Shown: positions 1 through 11,915, counted from the stretch's first letter. The stretch: DNA of 15,090 nt from Nitrospinota bacterium (GCA_035528715.1 DATKYB010000094.1:1-15090), one strand, 5' to 3'. The notes: generated by a model not told the origin, from the sequence alone. Numbers and translations: made by a program.

Positions 1-3000
1 TAAAGAGGAGAGTTTTCTATAAACCTCCAGCCTTTGGTCTATGGATGGAATATAGAAAGAAGGGATATAGCCTTTGATGCCTAAATGAATTTCAGGCTCA
101 ACCAAAATCTCTTCTGGCTTGCCTTCTTTTAACTCGCCAACAACTTCTTTTAATAATCTGCAATACATATCAAATCCTACTGATGCTATATGACCTGACT
201 GCTGAGTGCCTAAGACATTCCCTGCTCCTCGTATCTCCAAATCTCTTGTGGCAAGCCTAAAACCGGATCCCAATTCGCTCAATTCCTGTATTGCCTCCAA
301 TCTTTTTTTTGCATCGTAAGACAAAACATCTTTTGGAGGGACAAGGAGGTAGGCATAGGCTTGGTGCCTGTCTCTGCCAACACGGCCCCTGAGCTGGTAT
401 AGCTGGGCAAGGCCAAAACTATCGGCTCTGTTGATAATAATAGTGTTAACTGAGGGAATATCTAAACCTGATTCAATGATTGTTGTACACAAAAGGAGGT
501 CAAACTCCCTATCTAAAAACTTAAGCATTGTCATCTCCAGATTCCTTTCAGACATCTGACCGTGGGCAATGCCGATCTTTATCTCTGGGACGATATTTTG
601 AATATAGTCTCTTATCCTTTCGATGTCCTCCACCCTGTTATTGACAAAAAATATCTGTCCTTCTCTATTGAGCTCCCTAACAATCGCTTCTCTAATGATA
701 TCTCTATTATATCTTCTGATATAAGTCTTTATCGAAAGCCTTTCTTCTGGTGGAGTATCTATAACGCTCAGGTCCCTAATTCCCACAAGGGATATATGTA
801 ATGTTCTTGGGATAGGGGTGGCTGTTAAGGTTAAGACATCAACTGATCTTCTCATATTTTTTAATTTTTCTTTGTCAAGTACACCAAAGCGTTGCTCTTC
901 ATCTATAATTACAAGGCCTAAGTCTTTGAATTTTATATCTTTTTGAAGCAGCCTGTGGGTTCCTATTATTATGTCTATCTCGCCATTTATCAGTTTATTA
1001 ATAATTGATTTCTGTTCTTTTCGGGTTTTGAATCGGCTTATCACCTCTATATTTATAGGATATGGAGAAAATCTATACGAAAAAGTATAAAAGTGCTGTT
1101 GGGCTAATATAGTGGTTGGAACTAACATGGCGACCTGTTTTCCATCTAAAACGGCCTTAAACGCCGCTCTCATTGCTACTTCAGTCTTTCCATAACCTAC
1201 ATCTCCGCATACAAGCTTATCCATAGGCCCATCTTCTTCCATACTTCTTTTAACATCTTCGATTGCCTTTTGCTGATCTTCTGTCTCCTCATACTCAAAA
1301 GAGAGGTCAAATTCTCTATGCCATGGGCCATCTTTAGAAAATGGGAAGCCTTTGACTGTCTCCCTGTAGGCATAGAGCTCTAAGAGTTCTTTAGCCATTT
1401 CTTTTATTGATCTCTTCACCCTGTTTTTTAGCCGAAGCCAGCTATTGTCCCCTAATCTATTGAGCTTTGGCTCGCTGTCTCCAGACCCTATATATTTCTG
1501 CACCATATTTAATTTATCCAGCGGAACATAAAGCCTCTCTCCTTCAGCATACTCTATCTCTAAAAACTCTCCCCTTATATTTTCTGTTTCTAGCTGGGCT
1601 ATTCCTCTAAACCTACCAATTCCATAATCTATATGGACGATATAGTCTTGTTCTTTAAGTTCTTTAAATGTAGATATGAAGCCTTCCTCTTTTGTGGTCC
1701 TTATATGCTTTTTAAGCTTTCTGGGACCGAATATCTCCCTTTCCGCTACAAACACGAGATAATCATTGGGAAGGAGCATGCCTGAGGTCAATTTGCCGAT
1801 AGATAGAGAAACAGAGGGGGCTCTATTGAACCTTTTTAGATATAGCTCTTCATAGGCTCTATCCTCTTCCAGAGAGGCTTCAATATTATAGTCTTTTAAA
1901 AGTCTTTTTAGCATCTGGGCTTGCCCTTTGTTTAAAAAGACTATGATGACCTTCATTCCCTCCCGAATCCAATCCCTTAATTGATTTACAAAGCTTTGAA
2001 ATCTCCCCTGATAAGACTCTATGGTCTTTGCCTTAAAAGAACTTTCTGGAAAATCAATTCCATTAACAGAGGGAAGGATACCGATATTTATCATTGTCTT
2101 ATTCTCAATTGCCCTATTAAATTCCATTGGAGTCATAAATAGCTCCTCAGGCTTAGATAAAAGAGGGTCTTTTGTGCTTCTCTTTTTAAACTCTTCTTTT
2201 AGATTCTCGAAGAGATGTTTTGCCCTATCTTCCAGCTCTTCTTTCTGATCAGCTATTAAGATAGCATGATCAGGAAGGTAATCAAAGAGGGGTGTAAGGG
2301 ACTGAAACATTGAGCTAAACTGTTCAATGCCTGGAAAGAATCCTTCTCTTTCTATCTTATCGATGAAATCATTAAGATGATTTCTTTTCTTAAATTTCTT
2401 TAATCTTTCAATTATTCTTTCTCTATCAAAAATTAACTCTCTAACTGGCAATATCCTTGCTTTTTCTAATCCTCCTATTGATCTTTGATTATCAATGCTA
2501 AACTCTCTAATTGTTTCAACCTCTTCTCCTATTAATTCTATTCTTATGGGAGTTGGGTCTGTTGAGGGAAAGATATCTATTATCCCGCCTCTTGTGCTAA
2601 ACTCTCCCTTTTCTTCAACCAGATCTGTTCTTTTATACCCCCCTTGTATTAAATTGGAGATTAAGCTATCTCTGTTTATGCTATCCCTTTCTCTGATATC
2701 AATGATTGCTTCGTCTAAGGTTTTGGGAGGGATAACCTTTTGCAATACAGCACCTATGGTAGAGACGATTATTATCTCTTCGTTTCTCTTTAATCTCTCG
2801 AAAACCTCCATTCTCTCGCTCACAATATCAATATGAGGCGACGCTGTTTCATAGGGAAGGATTTCCCAGGAGGGAAATACACAGACCCCTCTCTCTTTAT
2901 CTAGAAAATGGGCTGCTTTACAAGAGTCATTGTATCCTGAAAAAAAGCTTATATCATTATATAATTCCTCGACTTCCTTTTGGGTATTAGCTATGATTAA

Positions 3001-3153
3001 CAAAGTCTTTTTTGATACATATCCAAGGTTTCTTAAAAAGAAAGCCCTTGATGGACCAATAAGTCCTTTAATATTAATCACCTTTTTGCCTTTATTGAGG
3101 AGGCGAACTAAAGGCTCTAGGGCCTTTAAATATTGAACCTCGTTCTTCTGCAT
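1..3153 (-). CDS. mfd: Transcription-repair coupling factor Mfd (3' end beyond window)
   Basis: Mfd is a DNA translocase that pushes stalled RNA polymerase off lesions and recruits UvrA for nucleotide excision repair. The frame is open from ATG 3153 to the window edge, giving 1051 residues; family members are usually about 1100-1200, so roughly 100 C-terminal residues are missing. Visible in order: a UvrB-like N-terminal module (about residues 20-240, with the STRGGIIDIFPS motif near 187-198), an RNA-polymerase-interaction segment (DYIVHIDYGIGRFRG, about 495-510), helicase Walker A GDVGYGKTE (about 647), Walker B DEEQRFGV (about 750), LTATPIPRTL, and motif VI QLRGRVGRDRHQAYAYLL (about 915-935). 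The last visible residues (IHLGIKGYIPSFYIPS onward) begin the C-terminal TRCF domain. The start is supported by an in-frame upstream stop and a GGGGA ribosome-binding sequence 5 nt before ATG. It lies 92 nt after the response-regulator gene; no clear promoter is seen in that gap. Confidence 0.97.
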   Translation of the reverse strand, partial: MQKNEVQYLKALEPLVRLLNKGKKVINIKGLIGPSRAFFLRNLGYVSKKTLLIIANTQKEVEELYNDISFFSGYNDSCKAAHFLDKERGVCVFPSWEILPYETASPHIDIVSERMEVFERLKRNEEIIIVSTIGAVLQKVIPPKTLDEAIIDIRERDSINRDSLISNLIQGGYKRTDLVEEKGEFSTRGGIIDIFPSTDPTPIRIELIGEEVETIREFSIDNQRSIGGLEKARILPVRELIFDRERIIERLKKFKKRNHLNDFIDKIEREGFFPGIEQFSSMFQSLTPLFDYLPDHAILIADQKEELEDRAKHLFENLKEEFKKRSTKDPLLSKPEELFMTPMEFNRAIENKTMINIGILPSVNGIDFPESSFKAKTIESYQGRFQSFVNQLRDWIREGMKVIIVFLNKGQAQMLKRLLKDYNIEASLEEDRAYEELYLKRFNRAPSVSLSIGKLTSGMLLPNDYLVFVAEREIFGPRKLKKHIRTTKEEGFISTFKELKEQDYIVHIDYGIGRFRGIAQLETENIRGEFLEIEYAEGERLYVPLDKLNMVQKYIGSGDSEPKLNRLGDNSWLRLKNRVKRSIKEMAKELLELYAYRETVKGFPFSKDGPWHREFDLSFEYEETEDQQKAIEDVKRSMEEDGPMDKLVCGDVGYGKTEVAMRAAFKAVLDGKQVAMLVPTTILAQQHFYTFSYRFSPYPINIEVISRFKTRKEQKSIINKLINGEIDIIIGTHRLLQKDIKFKDLGLVIIDEEQRFGVLDKEKLKNMRRSVDVLTLTATPIPRTLHISLVGIRDLSVIDTPPEERLSIKTYIRRYNRDIIREAIVRELNREGQIFFVNNRVEDIERIRDYIQNIVPEIKIGIAHGQMSERNLEMTMLKFLDREFDLLLCTTIIESGLDIPSVNTIIINRADSFGLAQLYQLRGRVGRDRHQAYAYLLVPPKDVLSYDAKKRLEAIQELSELGSGFRLATRDLEIRGAGNVLGTQQSGHIASVGFDMYCRLLKEVVGELKEGKPEEILVEPEIHLGIKGYIPSFYIPSIDQRLEVYRKLSSL

Positions 3154-3245
3154 AAATATCCCCAACTGTTTTTAAGAAACTATTTTTTGGCTTGTAAAGT
3201 GGGATGGTTTATGAAGGAAAATAGCTGTTTTGGATTCATCTCTTT

Positions 3246-4619
3246 CTATAGACTGGTCTTGTGTTTTTTAAGTCGGTACCTCATTGATCGAAAACTTAAC
3301 CCTAAGAGCTCTGCAGCTTTTTTTCTAACCCCTTTGGCTTCTTTAATAGCCGCTAGCAACAACCTCTTCTCTGTGTCTGCAAGGACTTTTTCTAAGTTGA
3401 TCCTTCCTTCTGAAAGCTTGATTTTCTCTAGCTCTTCTTTCGCCTCTTCCTTCTCTTCTTTGACAAAATGGGGAAGGCTTTCAGGGGTAATGAGGCGGTC
3501 TCTTTCAAGTGCCACAATTCTCTCTATAGTATTTTCTAGCTCCCTTACATTCCCGGGCCATTCGTATTTAATCAAGAGTTTTATTGCCTCTGGCGATATC
3601 TCCTTTTGTGTTCCTGTTCTTTGAGTAAATTTTTGAATAAGAAATTCTACGAGCTGTGGTATGTCCTCTTTTCTCTCTCTTAGAGGGGGTATATCAATAG
3701 AAACAATATTCAGTCTATAAAAGAGGTCTTCTCTAAAACTTCCATCCTTAATTGCTTTCTTAAGATTTTTATTTGTAGCAGCTATAATCCTGACATCAAT
3801 TTTTATGTCCTTTGTTCCTCCCACCCTTTTAAACTCTTTTTCCTGTAATGCACGTAAGAGCTTCGGTTGTAAAGGCAGTGGCGTTACTCCAATCTCATCC
3901 AAAAAGAGAGTCCCGCCATCAGCAATCTCAAAGAGCCCCTTTTTGTCTGTAACCGCCCCTGTAAAGGAGCCTTTGTGATGGCCGAAAAGCTCACTCTCTA
4001 AAAGCTCGGTTGGTATTGCTCCACAGTTAATGGCCATAAAAGGCTTTCCAACTCGATTGCTGTTATAATGAATGGCTTTTGCAACCAGCTCCTTTCCAGT
4101 GCCGCTTTCACCTGTTATGAGTACGGTGACATCAGAATCAGCAATCTTGCCCATCGTTTTATATATCTGCATCATCTTTTCGCTCTTTCCTACTATATTG
4201 GTGGGCCCATAGTCTGGCCGCAGATGTCCTTTTAAATCCCGCGTTTCCTTTTCCAGCTTCTTTCTTTCCAATACCTTTCTAACAATCATCTTTATCTCAT
4301 CAGTCTTAAAGGGCTTTGAGATATAGTCATAGGCCCCTTCTCGCATCGCATCTAAAACGGATTCTGTTGAGGCAAAAGCCGTGATCATTATTACGGGAAC
4401 TTCTGAATCAACAGCTTTTACCTCTTTCAGTATACGCTGCCCATCAAATCTTGGCATTCTAATATCAGTAATTACCAAATCAAAGGTTTCCTTTCTGATT
4501 AAACCAATAGCCTCCTCGCCTTTTCCTGTGGACGAAACATGATGCCCTTCTCTTTTAAGCATTATACTTAAGAGGCTTCTTATGCTTTTATCGTCGTCAA
4601 CAATTAAAATCCTGCTCAT
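3246..4619 (-). CDS. Sigma-54-dependent response regulator, NtrC family, PilR-like
   Basis: This 457-residue protein has the full three-domain layout of an NtrC-family activator, which uses ATP hydrolysis to open sigma-54 promoters when phosphorylated. The receiver domain (1-115) has acidic residues D8-D10, phospho-acceptor D52, T80 and K102. The AAA+ domain has Walker A GESGTGKE (170-177), the sigma-54-contacting loop as GSFTGA (217-222), Walker B LFLDE (238-242), the SFREDLFYRLN arginine-finger region (295-304) and WPGNVREL (354-361). A Fis-type helix-turn-helix lies at 430-452 and ends in SFRSMRYRLKK. From memory of the family, the GSFTGA loop and this C-terminal helix resemble PilR (type IV pilus regulator) more than NtrC, but the target genes are not visible. 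No partner histidine kinase lies in the window. The gene follows the TPR lipoprotein gene by 13 nt with only a weak AGG ribosome-binding sequence, so translation may be coupled. Family assignment is firm; the PilR-like subtype is inference. Confidence 0.93.
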   Translation of the reverse strand: MSRILIVDDDKSIRSLLSIMLKREGHHVSSTGKGEEAIGLIRKETFDLVITDIRMPRFDGQRILKEVKAVDSEVPVIMITAFASTESVLDAMREGAYDYISKPFKTDEIKMIVRKVLERKKLEKETRDLKGHLRPDYGPTNIVGKSEKMMQIYKTMGKIADSDVTVLITGESGTGKELVAKAIHYNSNRVGKPFMAINCGAIPTELLESELFGHHKGSFTGAVTDKKGLFEIADGGTLFLDEIGVTPLPLQPKLLRALQEKEFKRVGGTKDIKIDVRIIAATNKNLKKAIKDGSFREDLFYRLNIVSIDIPPLRERKEDIPQLVEFLIQKFTQRTGTQKEISPEAIKLLIKYEWPGNVRELENTIERIVALERDRLITPESLPHFVKEEKEEAKEELEKIKLSEGRINLEKVLADTEKRLLLAAIKEAKGVRKKAAELLGLSFRSMRYRLKKHKTSL

Positions 4620-4632
4620 GAAATTTTACCTA

Positions 4633-5442
4633 TCATCTTTTTCTTTCGCTCATTCTCTTTGTTGCTCTTTCAATACCCTGAATAACGATTGTCTTTTCAG
4701 GGTAGGCCCTATACAGCTCTTTATATCGTACTATTGCCTCATCAAACCGCTCTTGCTCCTCAAAACATCTAGCAATTTCAAGCTTGGCATCAAAGAAAAA
4801 GGGGTTCTTTGGCCCTTTCTCTTCCAGCTCCTTATATACTTCTACAGCGCTTTTATATCTTCCCAAAACATAAAGGACGCTGCCCAGTTTATATTTTGCC
4901 TCATCCACCAATCTGCTCTCTGGATAGTCTTCTATTAAAATTTTATATTCTACAATAGCCTGTTCTAGATCACCTTTTTTAAAATAGATATCAGCTATGG
5001 CTAGCTGGTGTTTGTCTGCCATGCCTTTGTAGCTAAAATTGCTTATAAGTTTTCTGTATTCCATAATAGAACGATTATAGTCCTCTAGAGAATGATAATA
5101 GATGGATGCAATGTAGCTCTGGGATTTATAAGCCAACTTGCTTTTTGGATGCCTTTGAACTAATTCCTTAAAATATCCAGCAGCTTTTTCAGGGTCATTG
5201 AAAAATAAATAATGTGCTTCTCCTAGTCTAAAAAGAGCGTCGTCTCCAAATGGGCTTTTAGGAAATTCATAGAGTATCTGGGTATAAATCTTGGCAGCTT
5301 CCTCATAGCTCCCTTTCAACCAAAATTCTTCTCCCTTTTGAAACATCTCCTTTGACTTTCTTTCACACCCCAAAGGCGCAGATAAAAGAATAATTAATAA
5401 AATAATATAAAAACTAGTTTGTTGTATCTTCTTCTCCAACAT
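4633..5442 (-). CDS. Tetratricopeptide-repeat lipoprotein, BamD/YfiO-like
   Basis: This 269-residue protein has an N-terminal signal-like segment (hydrophobic residues 11-24) ending in PLGC. C26 would be the lipidated cysteine, although the lipobox is imperfect (Pro and Leu at -3 and -2). The rest is a series of TPR-like helical pairs, each with the pattern G-x-Y-x-x-A-x-x-Y-x-x-(L/I)-x-x-x-(F/Y)-P (around residues 45-62, 80-98, 157-174, 192-210 and 230-248). Tandem TPRs on a lipid anchor are typical of BamD (outer-membrane protein assembly) and CpoB/YbgF-type proteins. I cannot decide between these, so I give no symbol. The start overlaps the last 29 nt of gyrA in another frame, and the purine-rich AGAAGAAGG directly before ATG is poorly spaced for it. 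A TTG start one codon later is possible. Context suggests translation coupled to gyrA; the functional link to gyrase is unclear. Confidence 0.8.
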   Translation of the reverse strand: MLEKKIQQTSFYIILLIILLSAPLGCERKSKEMFQKGEEFWLKGSYEEAAKIYTQILYEFPKSPFGDDALFRLGEAHYLFFNDPEKAAGYFKELVQRHPKSKLAYKSQSYIASIYYHSLEDYNRSIMEYRKLISNFSYKGMADKHQLAIADIYFKKGDLEQAIVEYKILIEDYPESRLVDEAKYKLGSVLYVLGRYKSAVEVYKELEEKGPKNPFFFDAKLEIARCFEEQERFDEAIVRYKELYRAYPEKTIVIQGIERATKRMSERKR

Positions 5443-7867
5443 CCTTCTTCTCTTCTACTTTTGCGAGGCTAACGACTCTATCCTGAGGCTCTAATATAAT
5501 GAGCCTCACCCCCTGTGTACCTCGTCCTGTAACAGATACCTCATTAATCTTAAGCCTTATTATCTTCCCCTTGGAGGTTATTATCATCAACTCATCATCC
5601 TCATAAACACTTTTAATGCCGACCACCTGACCCCTTTTCTCGCTGAGCTTTATATTGATGAGGCCCTTTCCTCCTCTGGACTGGATTTTATATTCATCCG
5701 CCTTTGTCCTCTTTCCAAACCCTTTTTCTGTAACGCTTAATATGGTGGCTTCCGGCCTAATAATTGCCATTTCTATTACATTATCCCCCTCTCCAATCCT
5801 TATGCCCCTTACACCCATGCTCGTTCTGCCCATGCTCCTGATATCTTTTTCAGAGAAAGATATTGACTTTCCCTTTCTGGTTCCTAAAAAGATATTCTTG
5901 CTCCCATTCGTAAGCTTTACATCTATGAGCTCATCGCCTTCTGTCAGGGTTATTGAAATAATCCCCTTTGTTCTTGTGCTGCCAAAAGCCTCTAGCGGAG
6001 TTTTCTTTACCCTGCCCTTTTTTGTTACCATGACAAGATATGTTCCTGGATTAAAATCTCTGACGCACATCATCGCTGTTATATTTTCTTTTTCTTCTAA
6101 TGATAGGAGATTTACGATTGCCTTTCCTTTTGCAATTCTTCCGGCTTGTGGTATTTCGTGCACTTTAAGCTTGTATACCCTTCCTCTGTTTGTAAAGAAC
6201 AGCATATAATTATGGGTGGAGGAGATAAATAATTGTTCAACAAAGTCTTCTTCTTTTGTTCCCATGGCCAGAATGCCCTTTCCTCCTCTTCTTTGAGTTT
6301 TATAGAGCGCTACAGGGTTTCTCTTGACATATCCAGAATGGGTTTTTGCTACCACCATCTGCTCTTCAGTTATCATGTCTTCAAAAGCAATTTCTTGAGT
6401 TTCCTCGATGATCTCTGTTTGCCTTTCATCCTGATGTTCGTTTTTTATTTCTAAAAGTTCTTCTTTGATGATTTCTTTTATCTTCTTTTCGCTTTTCAGA
6501 ATAAACATAAGCTCCTCAATGGTCCTGAGGGTGTTGTTGAAGTCTTCTATTATCTTCTCTCTTTCCAGGCCTGTTAATCTCTGAAGCCTCATGTCTAAAA
6601 TTGCTTGGGCCTGTATTTGGCTTAGGTAGAACTTTGATATAAGACCTACCTTTGCAACCTCTGGAGAAGATGCTTTTTTAATTATTTCTACCACTTCATC
6701 AATGTTCTCTACTGCGGTCTTTAATCCCTCTAATATATGGGCTCTTTCCTTGGCTTCTGACAGCTCATAATTCGTTCTTTTGATAATGATGCCACGCCGA
6801 AACTCAATAAAATGATTAAGGATCTCCTTTAAATTTAAAATCTTTGGCTGATTGTTTACAAGGGCCAGCATAATTACGCCAAAGGTCATCTGCATTGGGG
6901 TGTGTTTATAAAGTTGGTTCAAAACTGCTTTGGCAATCTCGTTTCGTCTAAGCTCCACCACAATCCGCATCCCCTCTCTATCAGACTCGTCTCTTAAAGC
7001 GGAAATTCCTTCAATCTTCTTGTCTTTAACGAGCTCGGCTATCTTCTCGATCAGCTTTGCTTTATTCACCTGATATGGGAGCTCTGTAATAATTATGCTT
7101 TCCTTTTGACCGTTCATTGTCTTCTCAATGAATGACCTTGCCCTTAATTGGATTAAGCCTTTACCTGTTTTATATGCTTCCACAATACCCCTCTTGCCAT
7201 GAATAAAACTAGCTGTTGGAAAGTCTGGGCCCTTGATATGCTCCATGAGCTGATCAATGTCTGCATCAGGATTATCTATCAAAAAAACCAGCCCTTCTAT
7301 TACCTCTCCTAAACAATGGGGTGGTATGTTAGTCGCCATTCCAACTGCAATGCCTGAAGATCCGTTAACCAAGAGGTTAGGGATAAGGGATGGCAACGTT
7401 GAGGGCTCCTTCAGCGAATTATCATAGTTAGGAACAAATTTCACTGTATCTTTTTCAATATCCCTTAATAGCTCCTGGGCTATCTTTGACATCCTTATTT
7501 CTGTATACCTCATTGCTGCTGCAGGATCTCCATCTATTGATCCAAAATTTCCCTGGCCTTCAATCAAGGGATAACGCATGGAAAAGTCCTGTGCCATCCG
7601 GACAATGGCTTCATAAACAGCAGCATCCCCATGCGGATGGTACTTACCAATAACATCTCCTACTATCCTGGCAGACTTTTTAAATGGCTTATTCCAGGTC
7701 AGGTTTAGTTCTCTCATTGCATAAAGTATTCTTCTGTGGACAGGCTTAAGTCCGTCTCTAACATCTGGCAGGGCCCTTCCTACAATTACGCTCATGGCAT
7801 AATCTAAATAAGCCCTCTTCATTTCATCTTCAACGTTTATCGGAATTCCCTTTTCTTTTTCCAACAT
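5414..7867 (-). CDS. gyrA: DNA gyrase subunit A
   Basis: GyrA is the DNA-cleaving and DNA-wrapping subunit of the A2B2 gyrase that introduces negative supercoils. The 817-residue length is typical. The winged-helix region carries the catalytic tyrosine Y121 in AAAMRYTE. The canonical GyrA box QRRGGKG lies at 525-531 and marks true gyrase rather than topoisomerase IV. A second, degenerate QSRGGKG at 729-735 fits the repeated blades of the C-terminal beta-pinwheel. The quinolone-resistance-determining region reads [14 protein letters not shown]: the positions equivalent to E. coli Ser83 and Asp87 are Ala82 and Glu86. The tail is short and mildly acidic ([13 protein letters not shown]). The gene starts 21 nt after gyrB, with AGAGG about 8 nt before the ATG, and is presumably co-transcribed with it. 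Its 3' end overlaps the start of the downstream TPR gene by 29 nt. Confidence 0.99.
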   Translation of the reverse strand: MLEKEKGIPINVEDEMKRAYLDYAMSVIVGRALPDVRDGLKPVHRRILYAMRELNLTWNKPFKKSARIVGDVIGKYHPHGDAAVYEAIVRMAQDFSMRYPLIEGQGNFGSIDGDPAAAMRYTEIRMSKIAQELLRDIEKDTVKFVPNYDNSLKEPSTLPSLIPNLLVNGSSGIAVGMATNIPPHCLGEVIEGLVFLIDNPDADIDQLMEHIKGPDFPTASFIHGKRGIVEAYKTGKGLIQLRARSFIEKTMNGQKESIIITELPYQVNKAKLIEKIAELVKDKKIEGISALRDESDREGMRIVVELRRNEIAKAVLNQLYKHTPMQMTFGVIMLALVNNQPKILNLKEILNHFIEFRRGIIIKRTNYELSEAKERAHILEGLKTAVENIDEVVEIIKKASSPEVAKVGLISKFYLSQIQAQAILDMRLQRLTGLEREKIIEDFNNTLRTIEELMFILKSEKKIKEIIKEELLEIKNEHQDERQTEIIEETQEIAFEDMITEEQMVVAKTHSGYVKRNPVALYKTQRRGGKGILAMGTKEEDFVEQLFISSTHNYMLFFTNRGRVYKLKVHEIPQAGRIAKGKAIVNLLSLEEKENITAMMCVRDFNPGTYLVMVTKKGRVKKTPLEAFGSTRTKGIISITLTEGDELIDVKLTNGSKNIFLGTRKGKSISFSEKDIRSMGRTSMGVRGIRIGEGDNVIEMAIIRPEATILSVTEKGFGKRTKADEYKIQSRGGKGLINIKLSEKRGQVVGIKSVYEDDELMIITSKGKIIRLKINEVSVTGRGTQGVRLIILEPQDRVVSLAKVEEKKDVGEEDTTN

Positions 7868-7888
7868 TTAATCATCCTCTAAATAGCC

Positions 7889-10300
<2,412 letters not shown>

Positions 10301-10363
10301 TTAAAAAACTTATCTGTTAATTATTAACAAAAACTATTAATTATAAATATAATTCAAATAATA

Positions 10364-10381
10364 TAATAATAGTAGTAGTAG
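10364..10381 (-). repeat. DnaA-trio-like trinucleotide run
   Basis: On the plus strand six contiguous triplets read TAA TAA TAG TAG TAG TAG. Each fits the published DnaA-trio pattern, 3'-(G/A)AT-5'. On the minus strand the run follows a DnaA-box-like site after a 12-bp gap containing GTCC, and leads into the AT-rich stretch. The pattern and its position are directly visible; its function as a DnaA filament-binding element is inferred. A short microsatellite in an AT-rich spacer is the alternative. Confidence 0.55.
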
Positions 10382-10393
10382 GGACTGTTATTT

Positions 10394-10402
10394 TGTGAAC
10401 AA
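10394..10402 (-). promoter_or_regulatory. DnaA-box-like site next to trio run
   Basis: The minus strand reads TTGTTCACA, one mismatch from TTATNCACA (G at position 3). Its orientation towards the trio run at 10364-10381 is the one expected for an origin-unwinding element. Confidence 0.5.
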
Positions 10403-10534
10403 AACCATAAGTATATATAATTTTTAAATAATCTTTTAGAAATCGTGTTAAGAAAACCTGAACTATTTCTTCTTACAATATAAACAAACTGATTTATAAG
10501 ATTTTTACAATAAAAACAAAGAACAATTTACGCT

Positions 10535-10543
10535 TTATTCACG
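10535..10543 (+). promoter_or_regulatory. DnaA-box-like site after dnaA stop
   Basis: TTATTCACG matches TTATNCACA except at the last base. It lies 5 bp beyond the dnaA stop codon, within the dnaA-gyrB spacer. Confidence 0.4.
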
Positions 10544-10548
10544 GTTTA

Positions 10549-11856
10549 TTAACCCTCTAATAAATGCGTTATTGTTTCTATATCGCGGAAAACCTTACTA
10601 TCTTCTTTTTTTAATATCCCAATCTTTTTACAAGAATGAATTACTGTGGTATGGTCTTTCCCCCCAAAAGACCTTCCGATCTCGGGCAAAGAAGAACCTG
10701 TAAAGTTTCTACAAAGATACATCGCAATCTGCCTGGGCATTGTGATAACCCTGTCCCTCTTTTTTGATTTTAAATCTGAAACATGGATACCAAAATATTT
10801 TGAGACCACCTTTTGAATAATTTCAATATCTATTTGCTTTTCTCTTTTTAGAAACATATCCTGGAGCACTTCTTTAGCAAGAGTTACATCTATTTCAGTT
10901 CCTGTAAGAGAGGAAAAAGCGCTGATACGGGTTAAACAACCCTCCAGCTCCCTTATGTTTGATTTTATTTTATTTGCGATCAAATAAGCTACTTCCAAAG
11001 GAATTGTTATATTAACCCTTTCCGCTTTTTTATTTAAAATAGCAATTTTTGTTTCCAGGTCGGGAGGGTGAATATCTGCAATCAGGCCCCATTCGAACCG
11101 AGATCTTAACCTCTCTTCTAAACCAGGAATATCTTTTGGAAAACTGTCGCTGGATATTACAATCTGCCTGTGGGATTCATAAAGAGTGTTAAAGGTGTGG
11201 AAGAACTCTTCTTGGGTTCTGTCTTTTCCAGAGAAGAACTGGACATCATCTACTAATAAAACATCCATATTTCTATATTTATTTCTAAATTTAGCCATTC
11301 TATCGTGTTGGATGGCTCCAATAAGTTCGTTAATAAAACTTTCCGAAGAGAGATATCTAACCTTCATGTTCTGGTCTTTATTTAAAACATAATGACCTAT
11401 TGCGTGCATTAAATGCGTTTTCCCCAGCCCAACACCCCCATATATAAAAAGGGGATTATAGGACTTGGCAGGAAGATCCGCAACAGCTAACGAGGCTGCA
11501 TGGGCAAATTGGTTGCTTGCGCCAACAACAAAATTTTCAAACGTATAGTTTGAGTTTAGCCCAATAACCGAGCTGGTTTTTGTCATAGACATATTTTTTT
11601 GCTCTTCCTTTGCTCCCTCCTTGCTAACCACAAAAGAAATGTTAAGATCTTTTTTAGATATGTTTTGAACTGTCTCTTTGATAAGAGACATATAATGCTC
11701 AGCAATCCAATCTTTAAAAAAGCTATTCGGCACAGAAAGCGTTATTTTTGTTTCATCTATTTCAATAAGGTTAATAGGCCTGAACCAAGTTTCAAAAACC
11801 TGTTTTCCCACCTTGTCTGCTATTATTTGAAGGCTTTTATCCCATATCTGTTTCAT
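10549..11856 (-). CDS. dnaA: Chromosomal replication initiator DnaA
   Basis: DnaA binds DnaA boxes, oligomerises with ATP and melts oriC. The 435-residue protein shows all four domains. Domain I spans 1-78 (IWDKSLQIIADKVGKQVFETWF). A short linker follows at about 79-100. The AAA+ domain III has Walker A GGVGLGKTH (140-148), Walker B LLVDDVQF (200-207), the LRSRF arginine finger (R253) and the NIRELEG sensor-2 segment (R302). Domain IV is a DNA-binding helix-turn-helix with the signature GGKDHTTVIHSCKKI (398-412), where Lys replaces the more usual Arg before DHTT. The linker is short, giving a compact DnaA. AAAGG about 9 nt before ATG supports the start. A promoter at 12017-12045 would give a ~154-nt leader carrying a cluster of DnaA boxes, which suggests autoregulation. 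The next gene in the same direction is gyrB. Confidence 0.99.
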   Translation of the reverse strand: MKQIWDKSLQIIADKVGKQVFETWFRPINLIEIDETKITLSVPNSFFKDWIAEHYMSLIKETVQNISKKDLNISFVVSKEGAKEEQKNMSMTKTSSVIGLNSNYTFENFVVGASNQFAHAASLAVADLPAKSYNPLFIYGGVGLGKTHLMHAIGHYVLNKDQNMKVRYLSSESFINELIGAIQHDRMAKFRNKYRNMDVLLVDDVQFFSGKDRTQEEFFHTFNTLYESHRQIVISSDSFPKDIPGLEERLRSRFEWGLIADIHPPDLETKIAILNKKAERVNITIPLEVAYLIANKIKSNIRELEGCLTRISAFSSLTGTEIDVTLAKEVLQDMFLKREKQIDIEIIQKVVSKYFGIHVSDLKSKKRDRVITMPRQIAMYLCRNFTGSSLPEIGRSFGGKDHTTVIHSCKKIGILKKEDSKVFRDIETITHLLEG

Positions 11857-11904
11857 AAAAAAAGAACCTTTTTATTTAAAAAATTCCGTTGTTGTTAAGA
11901 CCAA

Positions 11905-11913
11905 ATATTCACA
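11905..11913 (+). promoter_or_regulatory. DnaA box (one mismatch)
   Basis: ATATTCACA matches TTATNCACA except for the first base. It lies 2 bp before the perfect box at 11916. Confidence 0.55.
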
Positions 11914-11915
11914 AA

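Noticed and set aside
3154-3245. Promoter or terminator between the response regulator and mfd
   Set aside because: TTTACA is present on the minus strand (3198-3193), but the hexamer 17 nt on is TTAAAA, a poor -10. No GC-rich stem with a T-run is visible.
2495-3624. Several plus-strand open frames opposite mfd and the response regulator
   Set aside because: They are low-complexity Ser/Leu-rich antisense readings of well-supported minus-strand genes, with no family resemblance or ribosome-binding sites.
5414-7867. Topoisomerase IV subunit A instead of gyrase
   Set aside because: A canonical GyrA box QRRGGKG is present and gyrB is directly upstream.
5428-7867. Similar opening codons of the TPR gene and gyrA (ATGTTGGAGAA versus ATGTTGGAAAA)
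   Set aside because: The match is only about 11 bp, in purine-rich sequence, and does not continue; it is likely coincidence rather than duplication.
10303-10460. gyrB promoter candidates in the AT-rich spacer
   Set aside because: TATAAT-like hexamers are abundant by composition, and none has a -35 match at 16-18 nt.
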